Source: Planctomycetaceae bacterium
GTDB taxonomy: Bacteria > Planctomycetota > Planctomycetia > Planctomycetales > Planctomycetaceae
DNA length: 64,000 nucleotides
Assembly (NCBI GenBank): GCA_041398825.1
Contig: JAWKTX010000002.1
Span: 372,001-436,000, forward strand
Direction: 5' to 3'
Part shown: in pieces, positions 8,756 to 18,042 of the stretch
Numbering within the stretch: the first letter of the stretch is position 1
How the letters are laid out: the number at the start of each line of letters is the position of its first letter
Notes under the pieces: model-generated
What the model saw: the letters and a program-made list of their open reading frames with translations, nothing else
Databases searched by the model: none
Told to the model about the DNA's origin: nothing
Made by a program: the position numbers and the translations under genes

Positions 8756-9811
8756 CTACGCTGGTTGCCGGATATGGACCCAGGTATGAACATGCGGATC
8801 ACCACGGAAGTACCAAACCACGTTTGGACCTTCAATTTGCCACACGTCCCAAACTCCATCGTTTCCGACATCCAGATTCTTGTACCAGGTGAAGTGAAGT
8901 CGATCAAAGCTACCTGCTTCGATGAGTTGCATTGATTCCTGAACGTCTTCACTGCGGAATGGTGCGAGGACGTCTGCCATGACTTTTCGGGCAAGGTCTT
9001 TCTGATCTGCGCTGAATTCCGAAACCGGAATTCCCGTGAGTTGTGCATCCTTTCCCCGAAGTCGAACGGTTTCTGAGGCCGCTTCGTCTCTTGGATCTGA
9101 TCTCAACCCAAGGTTTCGCTGGCGGCCATCCAGGGCCTGGAACAGTTCGTTGGCCCGCTGGGCCTGATACCAGTAGACATTGCCGGGATGGTTCGGTTTC
9201 TCGTTAAACGATTCGTGGGCGTGTCCGTAAAAAATAGGGCCACCAAACGCTGCACCCTGGACGGAGTTGCCGTCCACGCGACGCGTGACGTGTCTACCGG
9301 TCAAAACGAACTCAAACCCGTCTCCGCTTGCGCCGTTCTCACCGGGTTGGCCAAAGACAGCGACAGTGCAACCACTGAATCCGTTCCTGCGATTGGTATT
9401 CCGATTGTCATGCTCGACCTGCTGCATGACGCGGTCCTGATACTCTTCACTGTGCAGACCTACAAAAATATCCCGAATCATTTGCTGCTGATCCGGAGTG
9501 AATGCATCACCGATGACCGCCTTCGTAATATGCCAGTTGTTGTCGACAGCGTTGCGCAGCGGGTGATCAAAATCAAACGCCATCAGCTTTTTTTGCTGGT
9601 CAGTTAATGTCTTGTAAAACTGTGCGACAAGCGTCTCACAGCTCTTCGTCTTCGGCGACGCAGCAGAACCCGCTGAGGCAAGAGGCAGGACCTGAAGCCC
9701 CGCCAGCGATGCGACTGCGACACTGGAAATCGCAGTGATTCCGGTTGCAGCCGTCTTCAGAAAACTACGGCGCTGAATAGGGTTGCGATCCGATCCGGAA
9801 CATTCAGTCAT
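8756..9811 (-). CDS. DUF3500 family protein with Tat signal peptide
   Basis: The 351-residue product begins with a twin-arginine signal (RRSFLKTAATG, residues 14-24, then a hydrophobic run ending LASAGSA), so it should be exported folded. The body matches the DUF3500 family as I know it: FDFDHPLRNAVDNNWH, QQQMIRDIFVGLHSEEYQ, GGPIFYGHAHES and the C-terminal DPHVHTWVHIRQ. Members are secreted proteins of unknown function that are widespread in planctomycetes and other marine bacteria; several His and Glu residues suggest metal binding, which is inference. I chose the ATG at 9811 because a GAGGAG ribosome site sits seven bases upstream; the longer frame from 9850 adds 13 residues before the signal. 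Confidence 0.87.
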   Translation of the reverse strand: MTECSGSDRNPIQRRSFLKTAATGITAISSVAVASLAGLQVLPLASAGSAASPKTKSCETLVAQFYKTLTDQQKKLMAFDFDHPLRNAVDNNWHITKAVIGDAFTPDQQQMIRDIFVGLHSEEYQDRVMQQVEHDNRNTNRRNGFSGCTVAVFGQPGENGASGDGFEFVLTGRHVTRRVDGNSVQGAAFGGPIFYGHAHESFNEKPNHPGNVYWYQAQRANELFQALDGRQRNLGLRSDPRDEAASETVRLRGKDAQLTGIPVSEFSADQKDLARKVMADVLAPFRSEDVQESMQLIEAGSFDRLHFTWYKNLDVGNDGVWDVWQIEGPNVVWYFRGDPHVHTWVHIRQPA

Positions 9812-9935
9812 GAAAAGTCTCCTCGGTTTGCAAACTGACGTCTCACACAATCAAGACAAGAATGGTCCCAGCATGGATGCGAACGCGGGGACTCAGGCAT
9901 CGAGTTGCTGAATCCCCGGAACGATTCATTGCGAC

Positions 9936-10937
9936 CTACCTTCCGGAAAATTGTTCCCACACTGCTGCAACGTTGCCGGCTTCGGTATCACCATCATGCA
10001 GGTAAACGCCGTAACGCAGGCTCAGTTTTTCCCCTTTCTTCAGATGAACCGGCATCGCTTCATGTTTACCGTTTGTGTACGCTTTTTCTCCAAACGGGCT
10101 CAGTGAGAATAAACCGTAATCGCGGACGTGGTAACGCGAAGGCCGAAAGTTGCCGGGATCGTCCATCAGGGTGACTCCCACGGTTTTCCCTTCAACTTCA
10201 CCGACATAGTCAATCCATGGAAATGGCTTGCCCCAGCATTCCTTTGTTCCCTTTGTCCCGTCGCTGGAGACAACCCGGCCACCATTTTTTTCCTTCATGG
10301 ACGGGGCGACACGAAATCCAAGCAGCCCTTCTTTGGTATCTTCAAAGATGGCCTCATTGAGATTCGTGGTGAATGTGATTTCGTAAACGAGCAGACGATT
10401 GCTGTGGATGGCGATGCGTGTCGTTTCGACAACCTGAGCCACCTTGTTTTCTGCGTCTCGCCACTCGTTGACGACTTCCAGGACAGCGGCAGGTCCGCCG
10501 GATTTCACAATTCGTGTGCTGGTGTTGACGATTGGGGCTTTCTCCGCCCAGTGCTTCTGTTCGTTGATTTCATCGACCGAGACCCAAAGTCCCTTATGGT
10601 GCGGATGGTCCGCATCCGACTGATCGTTCAATGCTCGGTTTATGACGGTACCTGAGGCTGTACGAATCGGAAGAAAGAAAGGTTTTGGCAGATCGCCGCC
10701 ATAGTTGTACGTCGCAAATGCATCGCCATCGATTGCAACAGTGATCGTATCACCTTCGCCAACTTTGACAGTGACGTCACCCGCCATTACTTGTCCGTGA
10801 AGATTGGCAATGCCACCCAGAATCAACAGAACGAGGACCAGGAGTCGCCGTTTCAGGCATTGCCGGGTCAAAGCAGAACGGAGAGAATGGTTTGGTTGGG
10901 AGGCGGGAGAGATCACGGTCACTTGAGCACCCTTCAT
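9936..10937 (-). CDS. PmoA family protein (DUF6807-like), exported
   Basis: The 333-residue product has an N-terminal signal segment (KRRLLVLVLLILGGIANLHG, residues ~29-48) and then motifs of the so-called PmoA family: DHPHHKGLWVSVDEIN, WGKPFPWIDYVGEVEGKTVGVTLMD, a YHVRDYGLFSLSPFG segment and a final GEKLSLRYGVYLHDGD. The family name comes from a methane monooxygenase annotation and is misleading; in planctomycetes these are secreted proteins of unknown role, often near sugar catabolism genes. The His-Pro-His-His cluster could be a metal or active site. The frame can also open with TTG at 10940; the ATG at 10937 is preferred. It lies upstream of the DUF3500 gene on the same strand with a 124 bp gap, so joint transcription is possible. 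Confidence 0.85.
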   Translation of the reverse strand: MKGAQVTVISPASQPNHSLRSALTRQCLKRRLLVLVLLILGGIANLHGQVMAGDVTVKVGEGDTITVAIDGDAFATYNYGGDLPKPFFLPIRTASGTVINRALNDQSDADHPHHKGLWVSVDEINEQKHWAEKAPIVNTSTRIVKSGGPAAVLEVVNEWRDAENKVAQVVETTRIAIHSNRLLVYEITFTTNLNEAIFEDTKEGLLGFRVAPSMKEKNGGRVVSSDGTKGTKECWGKPFPWIDYVGEVEGKTVGVTLMDDPGNFRPSRYHVRDYGLFSLSPFGEKAYTNGKHEAMPVHLKKGEKLSLRYGVYLHDGDTEAGNVAAVWEQFSGR

Positions 10938-11113
10938 CAAAATTGCAGTTCGTCAACCAGGCCAATTCGTATTGGGCCTGCAGTGACTTTAACTTCTGGC
11001 TTGGGTAACTTCCAACGCAACGCGACTTCTGGAAGTCTGTCGGGAGGAGTTCAGGCTGATTCTGCCAGCCACTCGGACAACATTCTGAGCTCGCTTGAAG
11101 GGCATTGGTTCGT

Positions 11114-11836
11114 ATGGCCTACATCGAAGACCTTTCCATCGTCTCCATTCAGCGTGAGGCGATTGAGATGGTACCCGAGTCACTCGCTCGTGAGTTGTTC
11201 ATTCTGCCTGTTGCAATTCGTGATGGCTCGATCCACGTGATTCTCGCCGCAGACAGCGATGCTTCGGCTTCCGTCAACAGGCTTCAGCGTGTGTTGGATC
11301 GCCAGGTCACTTTTGATCTGGCGGACCGCATGGCAATCTGGTCAGCCATCGACGACCAGTATTCGCAGTTTTCGTCTGAAGGAACAGATCCAGAATCGAG
11401 GAAGGCGGAGCCGAGGAAGGCAGAGTCGACGGCTGCCGGGGGGCAGTGTCTGGAGTTGTCGGATCAGCAATTTCCCGCGGGGTTCCTGCAGTACCAGGCA
11501 CGGATTGGATTTCGGTCTCAATCCTGTGTCTCTTTTGAGCTTTACACCGAACAGGATAATCTTGTTTTTGAAGATGGGAATTCGCGGTACATGGGGCCCG
11601 GGCGTGTTCGGATACAACATGGATGGCTTGATGTGCATTTTCCCTGTGATGGAATGCACAAGTTAATTGTGCGAGGTTCTCTTCCGGGAAACCAAATCTC
11701 ACACGAAACCGCACTAAAGATCCTTCAGCAGGTTTGTCTGGTTTTTGACCTGCCCACTGAGACCGCTCACCGGATTCAGCTGCAATCGATCGGATACGGT
11801 GTCAATGTCGAGCAACCGGCGTCCTTCGTGCCCTGA
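11114..11836 (+). CDS. GspE-N/MshEN-like domain protein, first gene of the chemosensory cluster
   Basis: Residues ~1-75 (IVSIQREAIEMVPESLARE, then FILPVAIRDGSIHVILAADS and a DRMAIWSAIDDQY end) match the N-terminal domain of GspE/PilB-type ATPases. The MshEN version of that domain binds cyclic-di-GMP; whether this copy does is unknown. No ATPase domain follows. Instead there is a Glu/Lys/Ser-rich linker (residues ~88-110) and a ~130-residue C-terminal domain that I do not recognise. The protein is soluble. The ATG at 11114 is preferred to an upstream TTG at 11105. It lies 505 bp before cheA on the same strand, so it may feed a pilus- or second-messenger-related signal into the cluster. Confidence 0.7.
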   Translation: MAYIEDLSIVSIQREAIEMVPESLARELFILPVAIRDGSIHVILAADSDASASVNRLQRVLDRQVTFDLADRMAIWSAIDDQYSQFSSEGTDPESRKAEPRKAESTAAGGQCLELSDQQFPAGFLQYQARIGFRSQSCVSFELYTEQDNLVFEDGNSRYMGPGRVRIQHGWLDVHFPCDGMHKLIVRGSLPGNQISHETALKILQQVCLVFDLPTETAHRIQLQSIGYGVNVEQPASFVP

Positions 11837-12341
11837 TTGCCATCTGTCGGCCGGAGAATCCAGCCTCGTTCGAGCTGCTCGACTGCGGATCGCGAGTGAC
11901 ACTTCTTTCGCTTTATCAAGACGCTCATTGGATGATCGGATTGGAAAGCCTCACATGAGCTTGCGCCCATCCGCACTGCGGCTAATGACGAATGGCTGCA
12001 CCGGATCCACGTGAGTCGTTGCGCGTATTAAAGATGTTTGGCATCCGATTCAGGTGATCGGATTCAGGTGTTCAGTTGAGGGTATCGAATGCCGTCCCCA
12101 TCTTCGTAAGTTTCCCCATCGTTAGATTGACGAGAATCGTCACAGCCTGCCATAGGTCTCCAGCTTGATTCTTTGTCGAAACATCTGACGCAGTTTTTCA
12201 GCAAGAGCAGGAACTGCTGACCGATCACGAAGCCGCAGAGGGCGACGTCCAACGTCTCCTGTTTGATCGTATTCGGGATTCCATTCGGTTTTCCCGGCGC
12301 TGAGGGTGCGAATGCTGGAAGTCATGGAAAGGTGATCATCC
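11837..12341. other. Gene-free stretch before cheA
   Basis: About 505 bp with no supported gene. A direct repeat GATTCAGGTG occurs twice around 12049-12070. A 44-codon open stretch reading into 12303 has coding-like character (VFQQEQELL, EGDVQRLLFDRI) but no usable start, and could be the remnant of a lost gene. The last ~20 bases contain the GGAAAGGTGATC that serves as the ribosome site of cheA. Confidence 0.5.
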
Positions 12342-14630
12342 GTGGAAATGCTTGACGAAATTGTCAAAGAGTTTCTTGTCGAGAGTCATGAGAATCTCGA
12401 TCAGCTGGACCGCGACCTGATGGCACTGGAAGAAGCGCCCAACGACAGGGATCGTCTTTCAAGCATCTTTCGAACGATCCACACAATTAAGGGAACATCC
12501 GGCTTTCTCGCATTTCCGACGCTCGAGCATGTAACGCATGTAGGCGAAAACCTGCTGGTGAAGCTCCGCGATGGAGAGATTCCGCTGACCGCTGACATCA
12601 CCAACGGTCTGCTGGGAATGGTCGATGCCGTTCGCTCAATTCTGTCGAACATCGAAGGCAGTGCCAGCGAGGGTGGCGAAACATACGAAGAGCTCGTTGA
12701 AACTCTCGAAGCGCTCAAGTCCGGCGATCCGGGTGCTGTCGTAAGTGGTCCCGGAGAAATTCCTGTTGAGTCCGTTGTCGCGGAACTACAACCAGCCAAA
12801 AAAGACCCCGAAGCAGAAGCCAAAGCCGATGAAGACGGTGCGTCAGGGGCTACGTCTGCTCTCGCAGAATCCGTGTCAAAGGATACCGCCGCGGTATCTC
12901 TACCGACTCCGGCAGCAACGTCCGCCGCGCCATCCCGGACGCCTGCAAAACCGGTTAAACCAGCGGCAGAAGCCTCCGAATCTTCTTCCGCGTCCATCGC
13001 AGATTCGTCTGTTCGGATCGATGTCCATCTGCTGGACAAGTTGATGAACCTTGTTGGGGAGTTGGTGCTCGCAAGAAATCAGATTCTTCAGTTCAGTCAA
13101 AGTACCGAAGACGCAGGTATGGCGGCTGCGTCGCAGCGTCTGAACCTGATTACAACAGAGCTGCAGGAAGGAGTCATGAAGACTCGAATGCAGCCTATCC
13201 GCAATGCCTGGAGCAAGTTACCTCGGGTCGTGCGGGACCTGTCCATATCCTGTGGCAAAATGGTGCAGGTGAAGATGGAAGGGGCCGAAACGGAGCTCGA
13301 CAAGACCATATTGGAAGCCATCAAGGACCCGTTGACTCATATCGTGAGAAACTCCGTTGACCACGGAATCGAACCTGCGGAAGTTCGTAAAGCAGCGAAC
13401 AAACCGGAAGAAGGAACTCTCTGGCTGCGTGCCTACCACGAAGGCGGACAGGTCAATATTGAAATTGCAGATGACGGCGGCGGTATCAATGGCGAACGGG
13501 TCCGCAGCAAAGCGGTCGAGAAAGGTCTCATCTCCGCCGAAGCGGCTGCCCTGATGTCTGATCGTGAAGCGATGCAGCTCATTCTGCTGCCGGGCTTCTC
13601 CACAGCAGAAAAGGTGACTAACGTTTCCGGTCGCGGTGTCGGCATGGATGTCGTGAAGACAAACGTTGAGAAAATCGGCGGCACACTCGACATCCAAAGC
13701 ACAATGGGGCACGGCACGACACTTCGAATCAAGATCCCGCTGACACTTGCCATTGTGCCAGCGCTTGTCGTGACGTGTTTTGAAGATCGGTACTGCATTC
13801 CGCAGGTGAGCCTGCTGGAACTGGTGCGTCTGGAAGGTGACCGCGCGCGACTTGACATCGAACTCATGCATTCCGTCCCCGTCTACCGTCTGCGAGGACA
13901 ACTCTTGCCTCTCGTTTACCTCGACGAGGAACTTGGCCTTCGCGCTCGCCGCAACGATGATGAACACCGTTCGGCTGATGTGGTCAACATCGTTGTGTTG
14001 CAGGCCGAAGATCGTCAGTTCGGACTCGTTGTGGACCACATCAACGACACGCAGGAAATTGTCGTCAAGCCGCTTGGTCAGCACATAAAGTCCATCAGCA
14101 TGTATGCCGGATCGACAATCATGGGTGACGGCACAGTATCTCTGATTCTGGATGTACTTGGAATTGCACAGCAGTCGCACGTTCTGGACGAACACACTGG
14201 CCGCCAGTTTATCGATGCAAACTCGTCCAGGGCTGAGCATAACCGCCATGGCGAATCATGGCTCATCGTGGATCCCAAAGACGGAACACGCGCGGCGATT
14301 CCACTATCGACCGTGGCAAGGCTTGAAGAGATCAATACCGAAACCATCGAAAAGACCGGACGACAGCAGGTCGTGCAATACCGTGGCCAGATTATGCCAT
14401 TGGTTTCCATCAGCGAGTTCGGTCAGGTGGAACCGGATGAGAACAACGCCATTTCGCTTGTCGTCTACAACGATGGTCGCCGGAATGTGGGTGTCGTTGT
14501 AGGGCAGATTGTTGACATCGTAAATCAGGCCGAGATTCCAAACGACGGCACCAGCGATCAGGAAACCCGGATTATTGCAGGTCGCGTCACGCGAGTTGTC
14601 GACCTGGCTCAAATTGCGATGAATGCCTGA
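12342..14630 (+). CDS. cheA: Chemotaxis histidine kinase CheA with two C-terminal CheW-like domains
   Basis: The 762-residue kinase has an Hpt domain (residues 1-105) with the phospho-acceptor His47 in FRTIHTIKGTSGF, then a ~115-residue Ala/Pro/Glu-rich linker with no clear P2 CheY-binding domain. A dimerisation domain spans ~223-285 (LLDKLMNLVGELVLARNQI). The ATPase domain spans ~286-465, with N box HIVRNSVDHG (333-342), DDGGGIN (377-383) and GRGVGMD (430-436). Two CheW-like domains follow, at ~466-608 and ~638-760. CheA phosphorylates CheY and CheB in response to receptor state. The doubled CheW-like domain is less common and may help build receptor arrays without extra CheW. The frame opens with GTG at 12342; an ATG at 12348 is an alternative. 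The ribosome site GGAAAGG lies just upstream. Confidence 0.95.
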   Translation: MEMLDEIVKEFLVESHENLDQLDRDLMALEEAPNDRDRLSSIFRTIHTIKGTSGFLAFPTLEHVTHVGENLLVKLRDGEIPLTADITNGLLGMVDAVRSILSNIEGSASEGGETYEELVETLEALKSGDPGAVVSGPGEIPVESVVAELQPAKKDPEAEAKADEDGASGATSALAESVSKDTAAVSLPTPAATSAAPSRTPAKPVKPAAEASESSSASIADSSVRIDVHLLDKLMNLVGELVLARNQILQFSQSTEDAGMAAASQRLNLITTELQEGVMKTRMQPIRNAWSKLPRVVRDLSISCGKMVQVKMEGAETELDKTILEAIKDPLTHIVRNSVDHGIEPAEVRKAANKPEEGTLWLRAYHEGGQVNIEIADDGGGINGERVRSKAVEKGLISAEAAALMSDREAMQLILLPGFSTAEKVTNVSGRGVGMDVVKTNVEKIGGTLDIQSTMGHGTTLRIKIPLTLAIVPALVVTCFEDRYCIPQVSLLELVRLEGDRARLDIELMHSVPVYRLRGQLLPLVYLDEELGLRARRNDDEHRSADVVNIVVLQAEDRQFGLVVDHINDTQEIVVKPLGQHIKSISMYAGSTIMGDGTVSLILDVLGIAQQSHVLDEHTGRQFIDANSSRAEHNRHGESWLIVDPKDGTRAAIPLSTVARLEEINTETIEKTGRQQVVQYRGQIMPLVSISEFGQVEPDENNAISLVVYNDGRRNVGVVVGQIVDIVNQAEIPNDGTSDQETRIIAGRVTRVVDLAQIAMNA

Positions 14631-14692
14631 AAACTTACAGGCGACCCCAGGGATCTTCGAATCAAAGTCATCTCGTACCGGACGCAGAAACA

Positions 14693-15124
14693 ATGTCAGA
14701 ACAACGATCATACTGCACATTCCGTGTGGGCTCACTTTCACTGGGTGTGGAAGTGCACCGTGTCCAGGAAGTGATTCGTGCTCAAAGAATGACTCGCATT
14801 CCGGGAGCTTCACCCGTTGTGCGGGGCTTAATGAATCTGCGCGGCCAGATAGTAACCGCGCTGGATCTGCGGAGGCGTCTGAATTTGCCGGAGGTTGAGG
14901 CAACAGACCGATTAATGAATGTCGTCGTGCGGACCAGCGATGGTCCTGTCAGTCTGCTTGTGAACGAAATTGGCGATGTCCTGGTCGTCGACAAAGACCA
15001 GTTCGAACCGCCCCCCGAAACATTACAGGGGTCGACCCGGGAGCTGATTTCCGGCACCTACAAACTCGAAAACCGTCTGTTGCTTGTATTGAACCTGGAC
15101 GCGGCACTTAAGCTGGCAGCGTAG
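14693..15124 (+). CDS. cheW: Chemotaxis coupling protein CheW
   Basis: The 143-residue protein is a single CheW/SH3-like domain: FRVGSLSLGVEVHRVQEV near the start, IPGASPVVRGLMNLRGQIVTALDLR in the middle and VVDKDQFEPPPETL towards the end. It would tie the receptors of this cluster to CheA in the membrane array. Length and motif order are normal for the family. It lies 62 bp after cheA and 48 bp before the first receptor gene, consistent with one transcript. Confidence 0.95.
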   Translation: MSEQRSYCTFRVGSLSLGVEVHRVQEVIRAQRMTRIPGASPVVRGLMNLRGQIVTALDLRRRLNLPEVEATDRLMNVVVRTSDGPVSLLVNEIGDVLVVDKDQFEPPPETLQGSTRELISGTYKLENRLLLVLNLDAALKLAA

Positions 15125-15172
15125 TTTCGAATCTGTGTATCTAACTCGTTTACCCCCGGCCTATGATTTTCC

Positions 15173-16438
15173 ATGACAGGTCTACAGATGCCAAAGTCAG
15201 AACAAAGGAGTTTGCTGCTGGTCATTCTGGCAGTGCCAGTCATCGGGTGCGCAGCACTTCTCATCCAGAGATACGCCGGCAGCGCGATCGAAACGCAGAT
15301 TGTTGCGCTTCAAGATGCCTCTGCAGCCCTGAATGATCAGGTGATTGCATGTAACCAGACAATTGCACGCGTACACTCCGCAGACTTCTCAGATCTCGGC
15401 CGCCGCGGCACGCTGGAACAAACAGCGATACTCATCGAAGCCCTCAATTCGGGTGGCCAGGTTCGGACGTCTGATGGCTATCACGTCACTATTCTTCCTG
15501 AATCAGATCGGGATATACGGGCAGCTATATCATCCCTCGAGATCGCATTTAAAGACTTCGAAACATCAGCGGAACATTGCCGCGACACAGCGGAAACTCA
15601 TGACTTTGTGCGGGATTCGATCAGCCTGAACTCCTGTTTTCGCGAAACGCTTGATGCCTATCGATCGCGGATCGAATCGCAACGCCAGGATTTCAAAAGC
15701 AGTCAGGCACTGAGCTTCTGGGTTCTCCTCACGGTCATGACTGTGACGGGTGTTCTTACCAGCCGATATCTGTTGAATCGACTGGTCGACGCAAACACCG
15801 CAGGCACCGCCCCAACGCTTGAGATTGCGCAGAGAATTCTGCAGTTCGCACGGGAGTTGAGTTCTGCAACGGCGGAATCCATTTCCAGTATCGACGAAAT
15901 CTCCAAGTCTTCCCAGGTCGCTGCCTCTTCTCTTGGAACAGCGCTGAACACTGCACAGGAATCCTGTCAGATTGTTGGTTCTCTGGGGGAATACACCGAC
16001 TCGGTCGCAAGGCTGATTTCGGAGATCACATCCATTTCGGAACAGACCAACCTGCTGGCCCTCAATGCCACCATTGAGTCTGCCCGTGCAGGAGACGCAG
16101 GGAAGGGATTCTCGGTCGTAGCAAACGAAGTCAAGCAACTCGCCAATGTCACTCACGCGACCGCGGACAACGTCATCAAACAGGTTAAGGGAATTCAGGC
16201 ATCTTCGGATGCAACGATTCGGTCGACGCAGAATGCTCTGGAACTGATGCGGAAATCCAATGATTCGCAGAGCGATATCGCGAATGCAGTTGAGCAACAG
16301 CGTGAGATTCTCCGTCAGCTGGCCTGTCAGGCAACCGCATTAGCCAGTGAGGCAGAGTCTTTTGCGGAAGGGACCAGGCCGGTGAAGATCGCCAGGAACA
16401 GTGATGTGCAATGGTCACGGAGTTTCGGGCTGAGCTGA
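15173..16438 (+). CDS. Methyl-accepting chemotaxis protein 1, HAMP-less
   Basis: The 421-residue receptor has a membrane segment at about residues 13-32, a ~150-residue outside domain, a second segment at about 180-202 and then directly a cytoplasmic signalling domain. The tip reads SISEQTNLLALNATIESARAGDAGKGFSVVANEVKQLA, the site that contacts CheA and CheW. No HAMP domain is apparent between the second segment and the coiled coil. The outside domain is mostly helical and has no motif I recognise. The coiled coil is short, as in receptors of short heptad classes. ATG codons at 15173 and 15188 are both possible starts. It is the first of four receptors in the cluster. Confidence 0.88.
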   Translation: MTGLQMPKSEQRSLLLVILAVPVIGCAALLIQRYAGSAIETQIVALQDASAALNDQVIACNQTIARVHSADFSDLGRRGTLEQTAILIEALNSGGQVRTSDGYHVTILPESDRDIRAAISSLEIAFKDFETSAEHCRDTAETHDFVRDSISLNSCFRETLDAYRSRIESQRQDFKSSQALSFWVLLTVMTVTGVLTSRYLLNRLVDANTAGTAPTLEIAQRILQFARELSSATAESISSIDEISKSSQVAASSLGTALNTAQESCQIVGSLGEYTDSVARLISEITSISEQTNLLALNATIESARAGDAGKGFSVVANEVKQLANVTHATADNVIKQVKGIQASSDATIRSTQNALELMRKSNDSQSDIANAVEQQREILRQLACQATALASEAESFAEGTRPVKIARNSDVQWSRSFGLS

Positions 16439-16592
16439 ATCAAACACTCGAACACAAGTAACAACGAATCGCCAGTCATGGCCAGTCAGCACAACACGTC
16501 TTCGACGCGGAGCAGCTGGTCAGATTTCGAAAACAACCAATGACCGACAACTTAAAAATCAATTTTCATATGTCTGTACTCGGGCAAGCGTC

Positions 16593-17960
16593 ATGAAGCT
16601 GATCACAGTGTATCTTCGTCGACTACCGCAATCCGCAAGAATCCTGATCGCAGGTACGGCCGTTCCTGCGTTGGTGATGATCGTAATGGCCCTGTCGTAT
16701 TATCACCATTCTCATTCTGCTGCCGTGGATGCGTATGTTGACAGAGCTCGCACGATATGCAGGACTGGTGAATCGGTTCGCGAGAATGCGGAACACCAAT
16801 GGGCCAGGGAAGTGTTTAGCCGTAAATCGCTCTCAGAGTGGGCCGAAGCCGGTAGGCAGGAAGATTTATTATCAACGGTACCTATCGTAACGGCGATGAA
16901 CTCAATCTCCATGCACTCCGAAGAATCTGAGTTTGAATTTAAAGTGCCTGCGATTAACGCAAGGAATTCAATGAATTCCCCTGATGATTTTCAGTTGAAT
17001 GCCCTGCAGGAACTACAGGATTCCGGGGCCAGTGAGCTGACGGTGAGAAACTCTCAGGACAATACGATCCATTATTTTCGGCCAGTGCATCTCCAGCAAT
17101 CCTGTCTTATGTGCCACGGAAACCCAACTACATCACAAGAGCTGTGGGGGAACAACGAAGGAGTGGATGTGCTTGGCTATCAAATGGAAGGCTATAAAGA
17201 AGGAGACTTCTATGGAGCGTTTGAGATTATTCAATCACTTGACCCAGCCGATGCTGATGCTCGTTCTGCCTTGAGCAATGCCGGGTTACTGGCGATTCCA
17301 AGCCTTGCCGTTTGCGCTGTCTTATCTCTGCTTGTTCTGTCGACCGTACGGGATGACATTCGCTGTAATACCGCTGCGATTGGGGAAGAGGTCAGCATCG
17401 AAGTTTCGAACAACACTGCAAGTATTGCGTCTGCAATTGAACAACTGTCAGCCAACATCAGTGACATCGCAGGAGGAGCCGCCTCGGCGTCCGGATTTGC
17501 ACGAAACGTCGTGGAACGGGTTGAAACCACGAATGAAAAAGGCGTCGCACTGCATCAGAACAGCGAAGAAATCGGAAACATTGTTCGACTCATTGAAGGC
17601 ATCGCAGAACAGACCAATCTGCTGGCTTTGAATGCCACAATTGAAGCGGCCCGTGCGGGCGAGTCGGGGAAAGGTTTTGCCGTTGTCGCAGGTGAAGTCA
17701 AAGAGCTCGCACGAGAGACCTCAAAGGCAACGTCGACAATCACTCAAAAAATTTCCTCAATCCAGAACGCCTCCGGGCAGTTGCTTCAGGAGCTTGAGAA
17801 TGTTCGACAGGTGATACGCCAGATCGACGACTCCCAGAGCGCCATTGCAACAGCTGTACACGAACAGCAGTTCACAACCGAAGAAATTGGTCGCACGATT
17901 CATGCCGTACTTGAATCGAGCCGAAGGCTCTCTGATCGCCTGACACGACCAGAAGCCTGA
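16593..17960 (+). CDS. Methyl-accepting chemotaxis protein 2 with c-type haem sensor domain (Tll0287/DUF3365-like)
   Basis: The 455-residue receptor has a first membrane segment at ~17-37 and a second at ~228-252. The outside domain ends with IHYFRPVHLQQSCLMCHGNP; Cys171-x-x-Cys174-His175 is a c-type haem attachment site. The order of FKVPAINARNSMNSPDDFQLNALQEL-type sequence (split across residues ~116-142) and the CxxCH near the domain end is that of the Tll0287-like (DUF3365) haem-binding PAS-like domain. This points to redox, oxygen or nitric oxide sensing. The signalling domain has GIAEQTNLLALNATIEAARAGESGKGF and again no clear HAMP. It ends a few bases before the next receptor gene region, so the receptors are likely co-transcribed. 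Confidence 0.88.
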   Translation: MKLITVYLRRLPQSARILIAGTAVPALVMIVMALSYYHHSHSAAVDAYVDRARTICRTGESVRENAEHQWAREVFSRKSLSEWAEAGRQEDLLSTVPIVTAMNSISMHSEESEFEFKVPAINARNSMNSPDDFQLNALQELQDSGASELTVRNSQDNTIHYFRPVHLQQSCLMCHGNPTTSQELWGNNEGVDVLGYQMEGYKEGDFYGAFEIIQSLDPADADARSALSNAGLLAIPSLAVCAVLSLLVLSTVRDDIRCNTAAIGEEVSIEVSNNTASIASAIEQLSANISDIAGGAASASGFARNVVERVETTNEKGVALHQNSEEIGNIVRLIEGIAEQTNLLALNATIEAARAGESGKGFAVVAGEVKELARETSKATSTITQKISSIQNASGQLLQELENVRQVIRQIDDSQSAIATAVHEQQFTTEEIGRTIHAVLESSRRLSDRLTRPEA

Positions 17961-18042
17961 TCTGAATTTGAACCGTCCTGAAGAAGTCAGCCTCTACACA
18001 TCGGCAACCTTTCATTACAGAGATTCGACCGGAGCAAATTTG

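Noticed and set aside
12401..13039. Long minus-strand open frame opposite cheA (212 codons)
   Set aside because: It is Ser/Ala/Thr-rich as expected from the complement of the cheA Hpt and linker region, has no motif, and cheA is certain.
13218..14249. 343-codon minus-strand open frame opposite cheA
   Set aside because: It has Cys/His-rich shadow composition and covers the conserved CheA kinase and CheW-like domains.
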